Assembly (NCBI GenBank): GCA_963969495.1
Contig: OZ018330.1
Location: 66,474,907 to 66,538,906 of the forward strand
DNA length: 64,000 nt
Reading direction: 5' to 3'
From: Ceratothoa steindachneri
Lineage: Eukaryota > Arthropoda > Malacostraca > Isopoda > Cymothoidae
Shown here: positions 1-10,585 of the stretch, piece after piece
How positions within the stretch are numbered: the first letter of the stretch is position 1
How the letters are laid out: the number at the start of each line of letters is the position of its first letter
Notes under the pieces: model-generated
Told to the model about the DNA's origin: nothing
Seen by the model: the letters and a program-made list of their open reading frames with translations, nothing else
Database searches by the model: none
Program-made: the position numbers and the translations under genes

Positions 1-547
1 TTATTTAGAGAGTTGATAAGCGCAAACCACAAGGTAGGAGATTGTTTGATGATGATGGTAAGGAATATGATGGTAATCTTTAAGCTATAATCATAGTTAT
101 TCTCTAAATTACCATTTCGTCTTTCAATTTTAAGCAACCTTATTCAAGGCAAGGTGTCTTGTTCATAGATGGAATTGCACTGTGCCTCGGCTGCATAAAA
201 ATGTATAAAATCTAAAATCTAATAATAAATAAACAAAATACGACATAAAATAGTAGAGAAAATATTTCAATGGCAAGATTAATTAATTTATTTGGTCAAT
301 ATAGAGGGCATGAGTTCTATAAAATTATTGGAAATATTTGAGGGGTCTGAGACTACATTAGGCATTTTTCGAACGTAGAGATGGGATGGAAGAAAGAGGT
401 AATTTCGTAAAAGCCCAATAAAAATGAGAAAATCCATCTTTGAATAATCACTCAAGATTTTATCAAAAACGATGCATAACTGCTGATGTGTTTACATAGA
501 TATTGGATATTTATTTGCCCAACAATTCGTACTGGCTAAACGACCAA
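1..547. other. AT-rich DNA, no gene seen
   Basis: No open frame, repeat or motif that I can assign. It ends at the first copy of repeat family A. Confidence 0.5.
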
Positions 548-927
548 AGTCGCGTGCTCACACTTATTCTTATTTATGACCTTACGACCTTTAAATCTTT
601 TAATAATTTCTGGACAGCCTTCGGAGGACTTTAGCAATTATACATATAATTCAAAAATAGAATGTAAAATAACATAAGGGTTTCAAGTTTCATTAGAATC
701 GGCCGAATAGTTATGATGTCATTGACTCAAAAATTAATTCCTAGGCTAAACTTATGAGGACCTTGGCAATTCTATCATCCGAAAGAAAATGTAAAAAAAC
801 ATAAGAGTTTCAAATTTTGTTAGAATTGACTGAATAGTTACAATGTTATTATCAAAAAAAAAAAAAGAAAAACGGGGACCGACGGACCAACCGACAAACA
901 TAGGAAGATACAAAGTCGCATGCGACT
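548..927 (+). repeat. Interspersed repeat family A, copy 1
   Basis: This is a non-coding repeat of about 380 bp. It begins AGTCGCGTGC and ends with the near-palindrome AGTCGCATGCGACT, so its ends form a short inverted repeat of about 10 bp. Inside are two units of roughly 100 bp. Each reads as a GGCAATT part, a GAATGTAAAA part, a stretch with TTTCAAATTT and TTAGAAT, then ATAGTTAYRATGTTATT. A purine-rich run and a tract rich in CCGAC/GGACC precede the 3' end. Four other copies lie in this window: 1565-1915, 19505-20738 (split), 31197-31601 and 61997-62484. The short inverted ends suggest a non-autonomous DNA element, which is an inference. No target duplication was identified. Confidence 0.75.
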
Positions 928-1295
928 AAAATATAAATAGTATAATCAATAGAATGAATGATAAGATAAAAATAAGCAAAAATAAACAGAGGGAAATTTT
1001 AATAACGAATTAGAAGCCTTTAAAAGGGCAAAAAGCAGGAGAACAAATTTAGAGCTGTCCGACGATAGCAATCAAGAAAATCTAAGAAAGAACCCGCCAG
1101 GGAAAGATAAAAATGGGAAAGAAATTTCTTTGAATACACCTCAGGTCATTCTTGTAATAATAATGAGATATTTGATATATACTGTTTACTCACGATCATA
1201 CGAGTATCTGACAATAGCCATTTGTCCTTTAGTTTTGGTTAATAATATGCAATTTAAAAGAAATTGGTTTGATTGTACCACTTTTCACCCTCAAA
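928..1295. other. AT-rich spacer
   Basis: Purine-rich and AT-rich DNA between two repeats. The short open frame here (1130-1333) shows no family features. Confidence 0.4.
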
Positions 1296-1530
1296 TTTAC
1301 AAAAATTCACGTCATATTAAAAAATCACCTTAATATTAAAAAAATGAATTAAAAATTTTAAAGTTGACCTGAAAATTTAAAAAGTTGAATTTCAAATTAA
1401 AATAGTTGACATTAAAGTTAAAAAGTTCACTTGCAAATTAAAATACTTCTTGAAATTCAAATTAACAATATTGACCTTCAATATGAAAAGCTGACTTTCT
1501 AAGTAAAAAAGTGACTTTCAATTTAAGACG
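1296..1530 (+). repeat. Degenerate 20-22 bp tandem repeat
   Basis: About ten to eleven diverged units of 20-22 bp lie head to tail. The consensus is close to AGTTGACTTTCAAATTAAAA. The best units are around 1361-1525, where GTTGACCT, GTTGAATT, GTTGACAT, GTTCACTT and GTGACTTTC recur about every 21 bases. The unit length is two helical turns. No coding role is visible. Confidence 0.6.
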
Positions 1531-1564
1531 AATGAAATTCACTTAAAACGTCTGCTGAACAAAA

Positions 1565-1915
1565 TGTGCGCTAACCTCACACCCTTCAAAACTTTCAATA
1601 ATTCACCCAAAATAACCTTTGGGGGACCTTGGCAATTCTATCATTCGAAAAGAATGTAAAACAACAGAGGGGTTTGAAATTTCGTTAGAACCACCCGAAT
1701 AGTTATGATGTTATTGCCAAAACAAAATATTTCCCTGGCTAACCTTGGTAGGTTTGGCAATTATATCCTTGGAAAGAGAATGTCAAACCATATAAGGCTT
1801 TCAAATTTCGTTAGAATTAACCGAATAGTTACAATGTTATTACAAAAAAAAAAAATCAGAAAAACGGCAATCGACCGACCGATCGACATAGTGAGATTTA
1901 GAGTCGCACGCGATT
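1565..1915 (+). repeat. Interspersed repeat family A, copy 2
   Basis: Two internal units match copy 1 (GGCAATT, GAATGTAAAACAAC, TTTCGTTAGAA, ATAGTTATGATGTTATTGCC). The 3' end is AGTCGCACGCGATT at 1902-1915. The 5' end is worn: the opening AGTCGCGTGC block is only faintly visible near 1565-1580. It lies in the same orientation as copy 1, about 640 bp downstream. Confidence 0.7.
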
Positions 1916-3320
1916 AAAACTGTAATATCATTTGAATATGAGTAACCTCAACAGCACTAATTTCACAACCAACCTACGAGTATGTGAAAACTATCCTACT
2001 CTTTTCGCTTCTCAGGCACTATTTCTTCATGAAATACCATCTTTTATACATAGAAACATTTGTAACAGCCATATCTACAGCTTTACTTACCATATGATTT
2101 CTTATCATATCCTCATTAGTAGCTCTTTCGGCCTCTCAGTAACCACGTGATTATTTTTTCAAATACCACACTAATAAATAGATCTCTTAACAACTGAAAA
2201 ATATCCTGTAAAAAGTTAAAAGTAGCTGAAATAAAAGATGAGCCACATCGAATACCTTGGCGAATCTGGATGGCAAATTAGCGGAAGGCACCTTCACATT
2301 GAAATGGTTCTCACTTAAAGAATTCTGCGAGCCTAAAGATGGTTCAGCAGGAAGTAACTTTTTTAAGCACATATGATATAAGCGCTATTTCTCGGAAATG
2401 ATTTATTACAAAGTTTTAAGGAAAGGTGATTTCCTATGGGATAATTGTTTTGTCAAGAGGCTAGCATTATATTTTTCTTCTATGTAGATGTGATGAATAC
2501 AAAATCTTTTCAAATCAAATTTCCACACATGAATTCATAATTTTCAGGAAATAGGCTCATGCGAACGCATATGGCTACAGCATGTGTTGCCGGGTCGAAG
2601 TCAATAAGTGCCCTCCTAATCAATTCACAATCTTCGTTCTACAGTATATTTAATTGTAATAAGAAAGTAGTTGTTTCGGTTTATCTACCCTAAGATAGAA
2701 TTAATGATGTAATCAAATATAAAAAGTAGAGCGAAAGGCTATAATAAGTAATAGGCCAACAATTATTGCAGATTATGTTTCGATTGGCATTTGGTAATGG
2801 GTCTAGGTGAGCTTTAAGTTTGTTTGTTGTTTATGTTTCATTATTGGTTTCATTTCGTGTTCGGTGTTCTAAAATAAAGTAAATAATATATTGTACATAT
2901 AATATCTCTAGTGCAGCAAATAGGTTCTATTAGATTCGACAATTACTGCCGACCGTCGTTGTACCATTGGCTTTATGCTATAGGTTATGCGGTTGCCCTG
3001 CTGTTATTCTTTTTATTTTCTAATTTTTCTATTTTTCATTATCTATGTATATGCATTCAATTGTAGCGAGAGAATTACAGCCAATATTATTTATTAATTA
3101 TAGCCTAACGGGTATGTTATAGTGCAAAGGCTCATTTGTTACAAATACTATGTCTCTATCTTCATCAATAACAACAAATTAACTCATCCCTCCTATGTTT
3201 AAGAATACGAGCTTTGGTATAGAGACAACTTAGCCCTCCTATCGCTGAAACACCTCTTAGAGCCTGAATACTTTCACCTCTATGTATTACCTGCATTTTT
3301 TCCCCTTTTCCTACCCCAAA
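1916..3320. other. Unassigned AT-rich DNA
   Basis: I see no coding trace with family features in this stretch, only short open frames of up to 72 codons. No clear repeat structure was found. Confidence 0.4.
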
Positions 3321-3324
3321 CCGT

Positions 3325-4490
3325 CTAACTTCGGTGCAACTTTGGGCTCTTTATATTTCTATGAATACTATTAGTACGTAGTTTCCTGCCTATAAAAAAC
3401 CTAATAACACCATGATACTCCTTCCACAACATATTTTTCCAATCCCTACTCAAATGCATTCCATCCATCGTATACCTTTCTTTCTTACAATTAATCATAT
3501 TCCACATATCCACAAATAACATACCTTCCATCTCACACATACTCCTTACATATTCACTAATCACAAATGAGCTAGACATTCATTCTATCCTAACATTCAT
3601 TCTCGGAAGCAGGCTTGTCACAACACCTTACATTCGACTTTTACCTTTTCAATCAACCTCATCCACCTCAAATGCATCCACTCTCTTAATAATATTCACT
3701 CCTTTATGTGCATCATTTGCTCAACCTGACACCAGCCCTTCACTTCACTTACTCCAGTAACTGGCAATCAAGCCCTCAATCCAATCCATCTACTCACACA
3801 AAGCTTTCTATCTAAATATATAACACGAGAATCACCCATCACAACAACTTTAATCAGAATCCTATTTCTAATCCTCCTAGGCCTACTCTATCTCTCCTCC
3901 TAGTTGCATTTAAACTAAGTCACTCCACTTCCATCCTCACTTCTAATCATATCACTTCCAGTTACTTTCTCTTTTAGGGCATTGAATCTATATTAGCTAA
4001 GCTAATAGGTTTTGTGTTCGATGGTCTCATACACCTAATATATCCTGTCCTAGCCCTACTATCTAAATACGCCCACAATTCACCTTCATTCGCCTCATTT
4101 GCTCTAGTTTCTATACAAAGCTTCCCCTTCCTAACTACTTTCCACTAAATATCCTCTTTCTTGGCATACTTCTATGTAATACAAGTTGGCTAACCCCACA
4201 TGTTCTACAACTATCTCTACCTTAATCTAACACATATACCTCGCCTAACTCACTATTCACCTAGTTTTTAGACGTAAAGCAAGCATTAACTTCCCGGACA
4301 AGCTCAGAAACTAGCACCTTCAACCATATACACTCTCTAAACCCCGAGATCTCATCCTTTCTACATTGACAAAGGAACTTACGCAATACACATACCACAC
4401 ATGAATTCCCATCTCCTATTACACCACAAGTTTTGCTGAAAATACACGCAGATTAATGCTGACTGTAAATCCGAAACTCTTTTTCTATCC
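3325..4490 (-). pseudogene. Decayed retrotransposon ORF1, SGNH-hydrolase-like C-terminus
   Basis: Reading the minus strand through several stops gives a protein that ends in a lipase/esterase-like domain. Near 3850-3800 it has VMGDSR followed by YLDR, which fits the block I nucleophile region of SGNH hydrolases. Near 3440-3500 are FVDMWNMI and DGMHLSRD, which fit the block V Asp-x-x-His. Farther upstream (4200-4490) are Cys pairs such as CVVCVLRKFLCQC and RTCGVSQL, compatible with a PHD-like zinc finger. A zinc finger followed by an SGNH domain is known for ORF1 of some CR1/L2-type non-LTR retrotransposons. Only the last 84 codons are open, so the copy is dead. Stops and frame changes break the upstream part. 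The zinc finger is the less certain half. Confidence 0.6.
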
Positions 4491-5040
4491 TGCATCCTTC
4501 GCCCTGCTCAAACAGCAACTCTATGCACTCAACCATTAATTAAACCCCCCCATAATCTGTCCTTAAATCCTTAATTAGTAGTTCTAATTATAATTAAAAT
4601 TAACAGAGAAAACTTTTAAGAACTCTTTAATTAGACGATCAGGAAAAATGTAAGCAAAGGCTGGTCCAATTAGTCAGGTCTGAAACTTAGAAAAAAAAGA
4701 GAATATCACTTATTCCGACTCGTTTAACCTCTATTTAACATAACTGTATGCGTTTATTCTCCTTGATCCATTTACTTTATTAGTATGGTAGCTCTATTGT
4801 GATTCGTTTGCTTACAAAAGTGATTTGCCTCAACTTTTGCTGCTATTCCTAGATGGCCAGATAGGGTTTTTGGTTTGGCTTCGTAGATACCAATTCGATT
4901 CTGTGGGAGTGCATTTTCTTTATTAAGTATGCCTCGTCATATGTAGATACTTGTTTTGTTTGTATAGGGTTATTTTGCAATAGCAATATATGATATAATA
5001 ATATAGAAATACATATAAATACATAATATAAGCATTAAAC
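4491..5040. other. Unassigned AT-rich DNA
   Basis: No coding or repeat signal recognised. It ends abruptly at a jump in GC content at about 5041. Confidence 0.4.
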
Positions 5041-6435
5041 AAAGCGGGGAGCGCGCCGGTGTCGGCGCGCAGCAAGGCGCGGCAGAGTGTCCGGCGCGTG
5101 GCTTGTCTGCTGCTAGTGGGTGGCAGCGGTCCTCACCACCTGTCACCCGGCTGGGCGCGCGCGGCTATCAGCGATGAGGGGGTGCGTTCTAGGCACCTCC
5201 AGCAGCTTGTGTGTCGGTGTGAGGCGGACAATCTGGGTTGCTCTTGCCTCTCGCGCACTCAATTGGGCGCCTCTTGCATGGTGAAGAGCTGGCGCTGGCT
5301 CGGGCCTGAGGCGGGCGGTGGTTGGGCAGGAGCTCAGGTAGTGCACCAGTGGGCGCTGAGAGCGTCTGCCGCAGTGTTCGCACCTCTCTGCCATAAATTC
5401 GGAGTGCAGCTCTTCCCACGTGGAGTAGCCCAGCCTCACACGCTGCAGCAGCACGTTGTTCGCTCTGGGCTGCTGATAGGTTGGATCTAGTGTGCGATAG
5501 GCTGCGGCTGCAGCATACCACGCCGCTTGCTTTTTGGTCGCCTCTCATTCTTGGTGCTGCTAGTGAGCATTATGGGCGGCCATGCGCTTAGCCTGCGCCT
5601 TGAACTGCTTCAGGCTGGGGTGCACAGTCCAGATGATGGTGGGGTCGTGTGCGGCTCACTTGGCGGCCTCGTCAGCAGCCTCGTTACCACTCACGCCCAC
5701 GTGGCTGGGAATTCAGTGAAGTTGGACCCGCTTGCCCTGCGCTGCCAGGTCTTGCAGGGTGCACAGGATGGTGGGGGTGAGGTGGATGTTGTCCTTGGCG
5801 TAGGCGTGCTGCAGCGGCTGCAGCCCTGACCGGGAGTCCGTGTGTATCACCACAGTAGCCTCCAGACGCAGCAAGGCGTGCTGGAGGGCGTGCAGGATTG
5901 CTACCAGCTGCGTCTGGAGGGTGGAGCAGTGGTCTGATGCCCTCCACGCCCGCGTCAGACCGCTCGTGACGAAGGCGGCGCCGGACCTCCCGTTATCGGG
6001 GTCGACGGAGCCGTCGGTTAAGTAGACTGCGCTGCCGGGCTCCGTCACCTCAGACATGGCTCTAAGGGCGTGCTGGCGCCGCAGCTCCTCGGTGAGGAAG
6101 TGCACTTTGCGGTCGGGGGCTCCCATGGTGGTGGGGGAGTGTGGGCGGGGTGGGTGGTGTCGGGGTCGCGCCACAGCCAGTTCCCTGCCTAACTGAGAGT
6201 ATTGGCTGCTAAGGTGACGTTTATAAGCCACCTGTTGTTGCGCAGGCACTCGATGCCCTGCGCCACGGCCATCCGTAGTCTCTTCTGTGCAACACCCTCC
6301 ACGTCGCGCTGGAGCACTCTGGCCACCCGAGAGGCCACAATGCAGTCCACCCTGGCGGTGAGATGCACCAGGCGGGCCTCACTCTGCATCACACAGGCAC
6401 TGCACCACCTCTGTGCCCCGATGTGTAGATACTTT
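5041..6435 (-). pseudogene. GC-rich non-LTR retrotransposon 3' fragment: RNase H plus Cys/His motif
   Basis: The minus strand encodes the C-terminal part of a jockey-like ORF2. From 6435 to 6189 there is a basic linker (CVMQSEARLVHLTARVD; QGIECLRNNRWLINVT). A frame change follows. An RNase H domain then lies at about 6050-5660, with YLTDGSVDP (first Asp), IHTDSRSGLQ and HVGVSGNEAADEAA (final Asp). The catalytic Glu motif reads TQLVAI, so Glu appears replaced by Gln. A stop at about 5712 stands where the family has Trp before IPSHVG. The last part (5454-5143) has CEHCGRRSQRPLVHYLSSCP, a Cys/His zinc-knuckle-like end. The 5' end is truncated, as is usual for non-LTR elements. GC content is far above both flanks, so this is probably a later arrival from a GC-rich family. 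The plus-strand open frames here are antisense shadows. Confidence 0.8.
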
Positions 6436-6885
6436 TCAATTCCCCTTCTATGTAAATGTTCCTCCATACACAGCGGTAAGAAACAGACAAATGGTCCTAG
6501 TTTTTTTGTACATTTGATATGAGTTCCAAATAACATTAAATTTGTACACTCTACTTACATTAATTAACTTTACAATGGTTGACATTATTATAAAATCTCA
6601 CCATTGTTATTTACTTATGCATAACTAATTAATAAGATAGTTTATTTTATATGCCTTGAAGAAAATGGGTTCATACTTCGAGCGTTTAAAAAATTCAAAT
6701 AGAAGTTTTAGGGGGAGTTAAGTTTACTGTTTATGGTTTGTTTTTAATAAAATATACATTAATTTTAGCAGAAATAAAACAAAGCTATTATATTAATTAT
6801 TCTTTAGATGATTAAAGTAACTTAAGGGCTAAATTTGGATATAAAATTAGCTGACAAGGCGAGGTCTAGGAACCTCTTCTGAGAG
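6436..6885. other. Unassigned AT-rich DNA
   Basis: AT-rich, with no gene or repeat recognised. Confidence 0.4.
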
Positions 6886-7023
6886 TTGCCAGATGCCACT
6901 ATATCTCTCATTTTAGTGCTCGAACCACGAATTCTCTTTTAATTCCTTCATTCCTTTGATTTAAATTAAATATATAAAGGCCAAGGAATTGTAATTATTA
7001 CCTATAGTCGTGTACGCATTTTG

Positions 7024-7333
7024 ATATGTAGATTAGCGGCACGGCCGAAAAAATATTTGTGTGTAAATATTATCGTTCACTCGTGTCGGAATATTCCTGC
7101 GCGTTTGAGTCCTTTTCGAATTATTATTCTATAAACAATTAGGATTATATACTGGGGGGCTGTGCCCCCCAGACCCTCCCAATTTAATGAAGCTCAGGAT
7201 CATCGTAGTGTTGTCCTCCCATTGTGTTTACCCCCACACGAGCCGTCAACTTAAATGTACTCCAAAAACGTGAAACATTTTGGAACACGGACGAAATAGT
7301 ACGTCCCATCGTTGGCGCCAATAATCTACATAT
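7024..7333. mobile_element. 310-bp inverted-repeat insertion (MITE-like)
   Basis: The ends are perfect 12-bp inverted repeats: ATATGTAGATTA at 7024-7035 and TAATCTACATAT at 7322-7333. The similarity continues inward as a GGC block. The segment interrupts repeat family B copy 1. The paralogous copy 2 runs from TTACCTACAGTC to AAACGATGCTAAAG with only about 70 bp between, so it acts as an empty site. The centre holds a strong GC hairpin (7152-7172). No coding capacity is seen. This is probably a non-autonomous DNA transposon. The TA at each end could be a target duplication or part of the terminal repeat. Confidence 0.6.
7152..7172. repeat. Perfect GC-rich hairpin
   Basis: Arms CTGGGGGGC and GCCCCCCAG flank a TGT loop. 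The 9-bp stem, eight of its pairs G-C, sits in AT-rich DNA inside the 310-bp insertion. Confidence 0.8.
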
Positions 7334-7997
7334 TTACCCAAAATATTATATTCCTGTGCTTTCTTTCTATTTAAAACGGTACTAAAGTTACTCGAGTTAG
7401 GGAAACTAAAATGATTTAGTTATGGGTCAAAATAAGAAAATGCTTACGAAAACGACAGCAATTTAGAAAAAGATTATTAAGCTGCTTATTTATTTTTACC
7501 TTAAGAGATCTAAAGTTTATAAAGGTGGTAAGATTTACTCTTATAAAGTTTGATAATTACTTTTCTGGCCGATGGTTGAACTTTAACAGAGCGGTGACTG
7601 ACTTTACTCCCGAGTTTTAATGCTCCTAAGATCCAATAAGAACTCTCTCCACTATTTAAGGGTTCTGCTATTATATTTAGGCGTTTATTATTATTTTGTT
7701 GTTTATTACATTGATTAATTTTAGATTACACTGCTTCCATAGATCACACCAGCTCAGGGAACAAAGCAAACTAAGTCATTTGACAACTATCCATTGGGAC
7801 TTTTCCAAAATGAGACTATACGAGAACAGTGCTCTTTTCAGAGTACTTAAGCATTCGGATTCACTTACGTCAAATGATATTTTGGTTCGCTGTGAACCCA
7901 TCACATCTTCTATGTTAATGGACACATATATTTCACAGTACTTAGATGTTCTTTGCATAATATATTTTTGATACAATTTTGATACTTCAATTTTATC

Positions 7998-8033
7998 GTT
8001 TGCACGCAGGAGCGGCAACTCCTCATTGCAAAC
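7998..8033. repeat. Hairpin 1 of a related pair
   Basis: The outer stem is GTTTGCA/TGCAAAC. The inner stem is GGAG/CTCC, within the order CGCAGGAG, CGGCAA, CTCCTCAT. It resembles the hairpin at 8221-8254 in both sequence and layout. Confidence 0.5.
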
Positions 8034-8220
8034 AAAACATAATATTTATGTATTTGCGTTTTTCTAGGTGTGCGTAACAACTTTATTATATTTATTTTTA
8101 TATTTGCTTTCATATTCAACTTTTTTTATTGGTTGCAACATAAATTTTAATGTGTTCAGCAAGTCTGAATTTCTTTGTATAATTTAATGTTTTACCAGGC
8201 ATTTAATATTTAACTGAGCG

Positions 8221-8254
8221 TTCACACGCAGTAGCTACTACTCCTCAATGTGAA
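8221..8254. repeat. Hairpin 2 of a related pair
   Basis: The outer stem is TTCACA/TGTGAA and the inner pairing is GTAG/CTAC, followed by ACTCCTCAA. Relative to hairpin 1 both sides of the stem have changed in a way that keeps pairing. It could be a structured end of an element. Confidence 0.45.
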
Positions 8255-8319
8255 GAAATTTCTTTGGGAGGGACGTTATATTGTGTGTATCCACCACACA
8301 AATTCTCTCTAACTAAAAA

Positions 8320-8790
8320 GAGCTTAGAAGTAGAGGAGCTGCAATTTCCGCAAAATTAGCTATCATGCTCTTATAAAAACCTGACATACATAGAAATCGA
8401 CGAGTTTCTTTGTAATCCGTCGGTAAGGGCATGTCGCTGATTTTTGTGACCTTCATAGTTGGAGGGCATAAGTCTTCAGTCGAGACATGGTGGCCTAATA
8501 AATCAATTTCTTCCTTCGTGAACTCGCATTTTCCATTGAAATTCGCAGATTATTAGGTGGGAAAGAACTAGGATCTATAAACCTAGTGTTATATATAGAT
8601 TCCTAATTACATAAACTGCTCTGCAATTGGTTAGGAGATGGGAGAGGTCATGGGTGCACTGGATTGCTGCTAACAATGGTGACGTATTATTCGGCAAAAC
8701 GAAGACCCATCTAAATGAACGGTGCAAAGTAGAGATAACAATATCCTATTGCAATCCACCATGTACTTTTATTTTTCCTCCATTGGTAGT
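8320..8790 (-). pseudogene. Gypsy-type LTR retrotransposon polyprotein fragment
   Basis: At 8556-8320 the minus strand reads KCEFTKEEIDLLGHHVS, then a linker, then RRFLCMSGFYKSMIANF and AEIAAPL. This is the end of the reverse transcriptase palm/thumb of gypsy elements. Upstream on that strand (8785-8610) the reading HRSFRWVFVLPNNTSPLLAA resembles the protease end of the same polyprotein. The stretch between, which should hold the first RT motifs, is missing, so there is an internal deletion. A one-base frame shift lies just before KCEF. No RNase H, integrase or LTR is recognised nearby. The RT part is clear. The protease part is less sure. Confidence 0.65.
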
Positions 8791-9394
8791 TGAGTGACGA
8801 ATTTAACAAAATTGCACCAGATTGGATGTAATTATGGATAAGCTAGCACCTGTATTAATAAATATTTCTTCTTTATTATTATTTAGTCTCGCAGTGACAT
8901 TGAATAAAGCGAGCACACCAGTGGTGCATTTACCTGCCTGCAGTTTTATTTTACCGAGTGGGCTGGAGTAGATTGTCTATTGATAGTTGGATTTGTACGT
9001 TTTCCCCTCGCTTTGGCCAACTGCACTACCATTTACAATATATAGCATTAGATCTGAAATATAAATGTGCCCGGCACACAAATGACTTTTGAGTACTACA
9101 GAAAGGTTGGAGTCCTAATGGTACACCTTTTGTATTATCACTTTTATAATTACTAGGCACAAATTTGATCAACTGACAACAGAGTACGCATTGATGGACA
9201 CTGAATGCGCAGTTTTTGTATATTACACATTATTGATCTGACTATTACACATATTCACACTGACGGCATTTATATTGGGAAACGATGTGGCAGCATTTTA
9301 ATCTCTATCACTATTATTAACACATAAATAATTTGTTCTATAAAATGGAATTAGTTCGTTTGCAAGCTTCCCAATAGAGCGCTTGTCAAATACT
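8791..9394. other. Unassigned DNA
   Basis: No gene recognised. It lies between the gypsy fragment and repeat family B copy 2. Confidence 0.4.
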
Positions 9395-10205
9395 TCTGGG
9401 ATGGGATGATGGGGTCGAGGTTTAGAGGTAAGAACTGGATCAATTTGTGCTTCAGAAGATCCTCACACACTTTGACTTGTAGTGCTGTCCCCCGCAGCTC
9501 TTCCAGATTGACCGATGATCATCCGATTAATGTGAAAGATTAAATTAATTTTTAGAAGAAGAAGACGATCGACCATATCTCTAGTTTAGCGCTCAAAGTA
9601 CAAACTTGCTTTTTAATCGTCCATCCACTTGATTTAAATTAAATTTATAGTTGTCATTGAATTGTAGTTATTACCTACAGTCCTTTAGACAGAATTTTTT
9701 TTATAATTGTTCAACCAAGGTTATATTCCAGTTTTTTTTTTTTTTTAAACGATGCTAAAGTTCATCGATTTAACGGAAAGAATGACAGTAATGTAGAAAA
9801 ATATGAATAACCTGTATATTCTTCTTACGTTAGTAGATTTATTAATTATGATGTTTACGGTATTTACTCATAAATTTTAATAATTACTTTTCGAGTTAAA
9901 AGATGAACTTTAGGAGAGCGGTGATTTTAGTGTCGAGTTACAATGCTCCATGTTCCACTACGAGATCTTGTATCTGTATGCGCTCTTAATTATTTTGTAG
10001 GTTTTATCTATTTATTAAATGTGGCTTGTAACGCTTGCACAGATCACAACAGCTTAGGGAACATAAAATACTCCGATCATTTGACCACTCTTCATTCGAA
10101 GAGTGGGAACATCGATCTTTCAAAGTACTTTTTCCATATGGATTCCCTTAAGACAAATGTTACTTTTGTTAGACGTGAACCAATCATAAGATTTCATTAG
10201 AGACT
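9395..10205 (+). repeat. Repeat family B, copy 2
   Basis: Collinear with 6886-7975 but without the 310-bp insertion. Its left part, around the block GCAGCTCTTCCAGATTG and then GACGATCGA, also matches 17860-18065, so the family has at least three copies here. The poly-T at 9730-9746 lies close to where copy 1 has the insertion. Confidence 0.6.
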
Positions 10206-10540
10206 TCAAAGTACTCACTGTTGTAGTTACTTTGAGTATATTATTCTATATTAAAATGTTGGCCCGACAAGCTAACTAAGACTTATAACTCTTATTTAAT
10301 TTACATGCACTATGTGAAATATGTAAAAGAATATAAATGTCTTGTTCTTGTTTAATAACCTAGCTCACTTAAAGACGTCCCCCATCCTTTACAGATTATG
10401 CACGTATATGTGTACATGCGGGAGTACGTCTACAATTGTGCACGATTGTGATGCAGATGTATGCATGTGTTACATGAGTGTGAAATTATTTCCGTATTAT
10501 GTATAATAACATAAATCCCAACTGGGATTTGATCTTTTAT
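10206..10540. other. Unassigned AT-rich DNA
   Basis: No gene seen. A TGTAYRTG-rich tract lies near 10395-10470. Confidence 0.35.
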
Positions 10541-10585
10541 TAGCTAAGCTTTCGGGTTTAACTTAAAGCCGTTCCTTAGGCCAAC
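10541..10585 (+). repeat. Lone copy of the 14.6-kb element's terminal repeat
   Basis: TTTGATCTT, ATTAG, TAAGCTTTCGG and the AACTTAAAGCCGT part match the left end of the inverted-repeat element at 14608-14946. No opposite arm was found close by, so this is a truncated or diverged copy. Confidence 0.45.

Larger units (their letters stand above)
6886..7975 (+). repeat. Repeat family B, copy 1 (carries an insertion)
   Basis: This segment is a diverged duplicate of 9395-10205. Shared blocks in order are: a part with ATATCTCT...TTTAGTGCTC; the block TTGATTTAAATTAAAT; TTGTAATTATTACCTA; a part with ACTAAAGTT; TTTGATAATTACTTTT; GAGCGGTGA; GATCACA..AGCT.AGGGAACA; and GTCATTTGACAACTATCCATT. Copy 1 has about 300 bp (7024-7333) that copy 2 lacks. 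No coding function is evident. The open frames in the two copies are not conserved as protein. Confidence 0.6.

Noticed and set aside
5059..6522. Plus-strand frames of 100-143 codons
   Set aside because: They are antisense shadows of the GC-rich minus-strand RNase H fragment.
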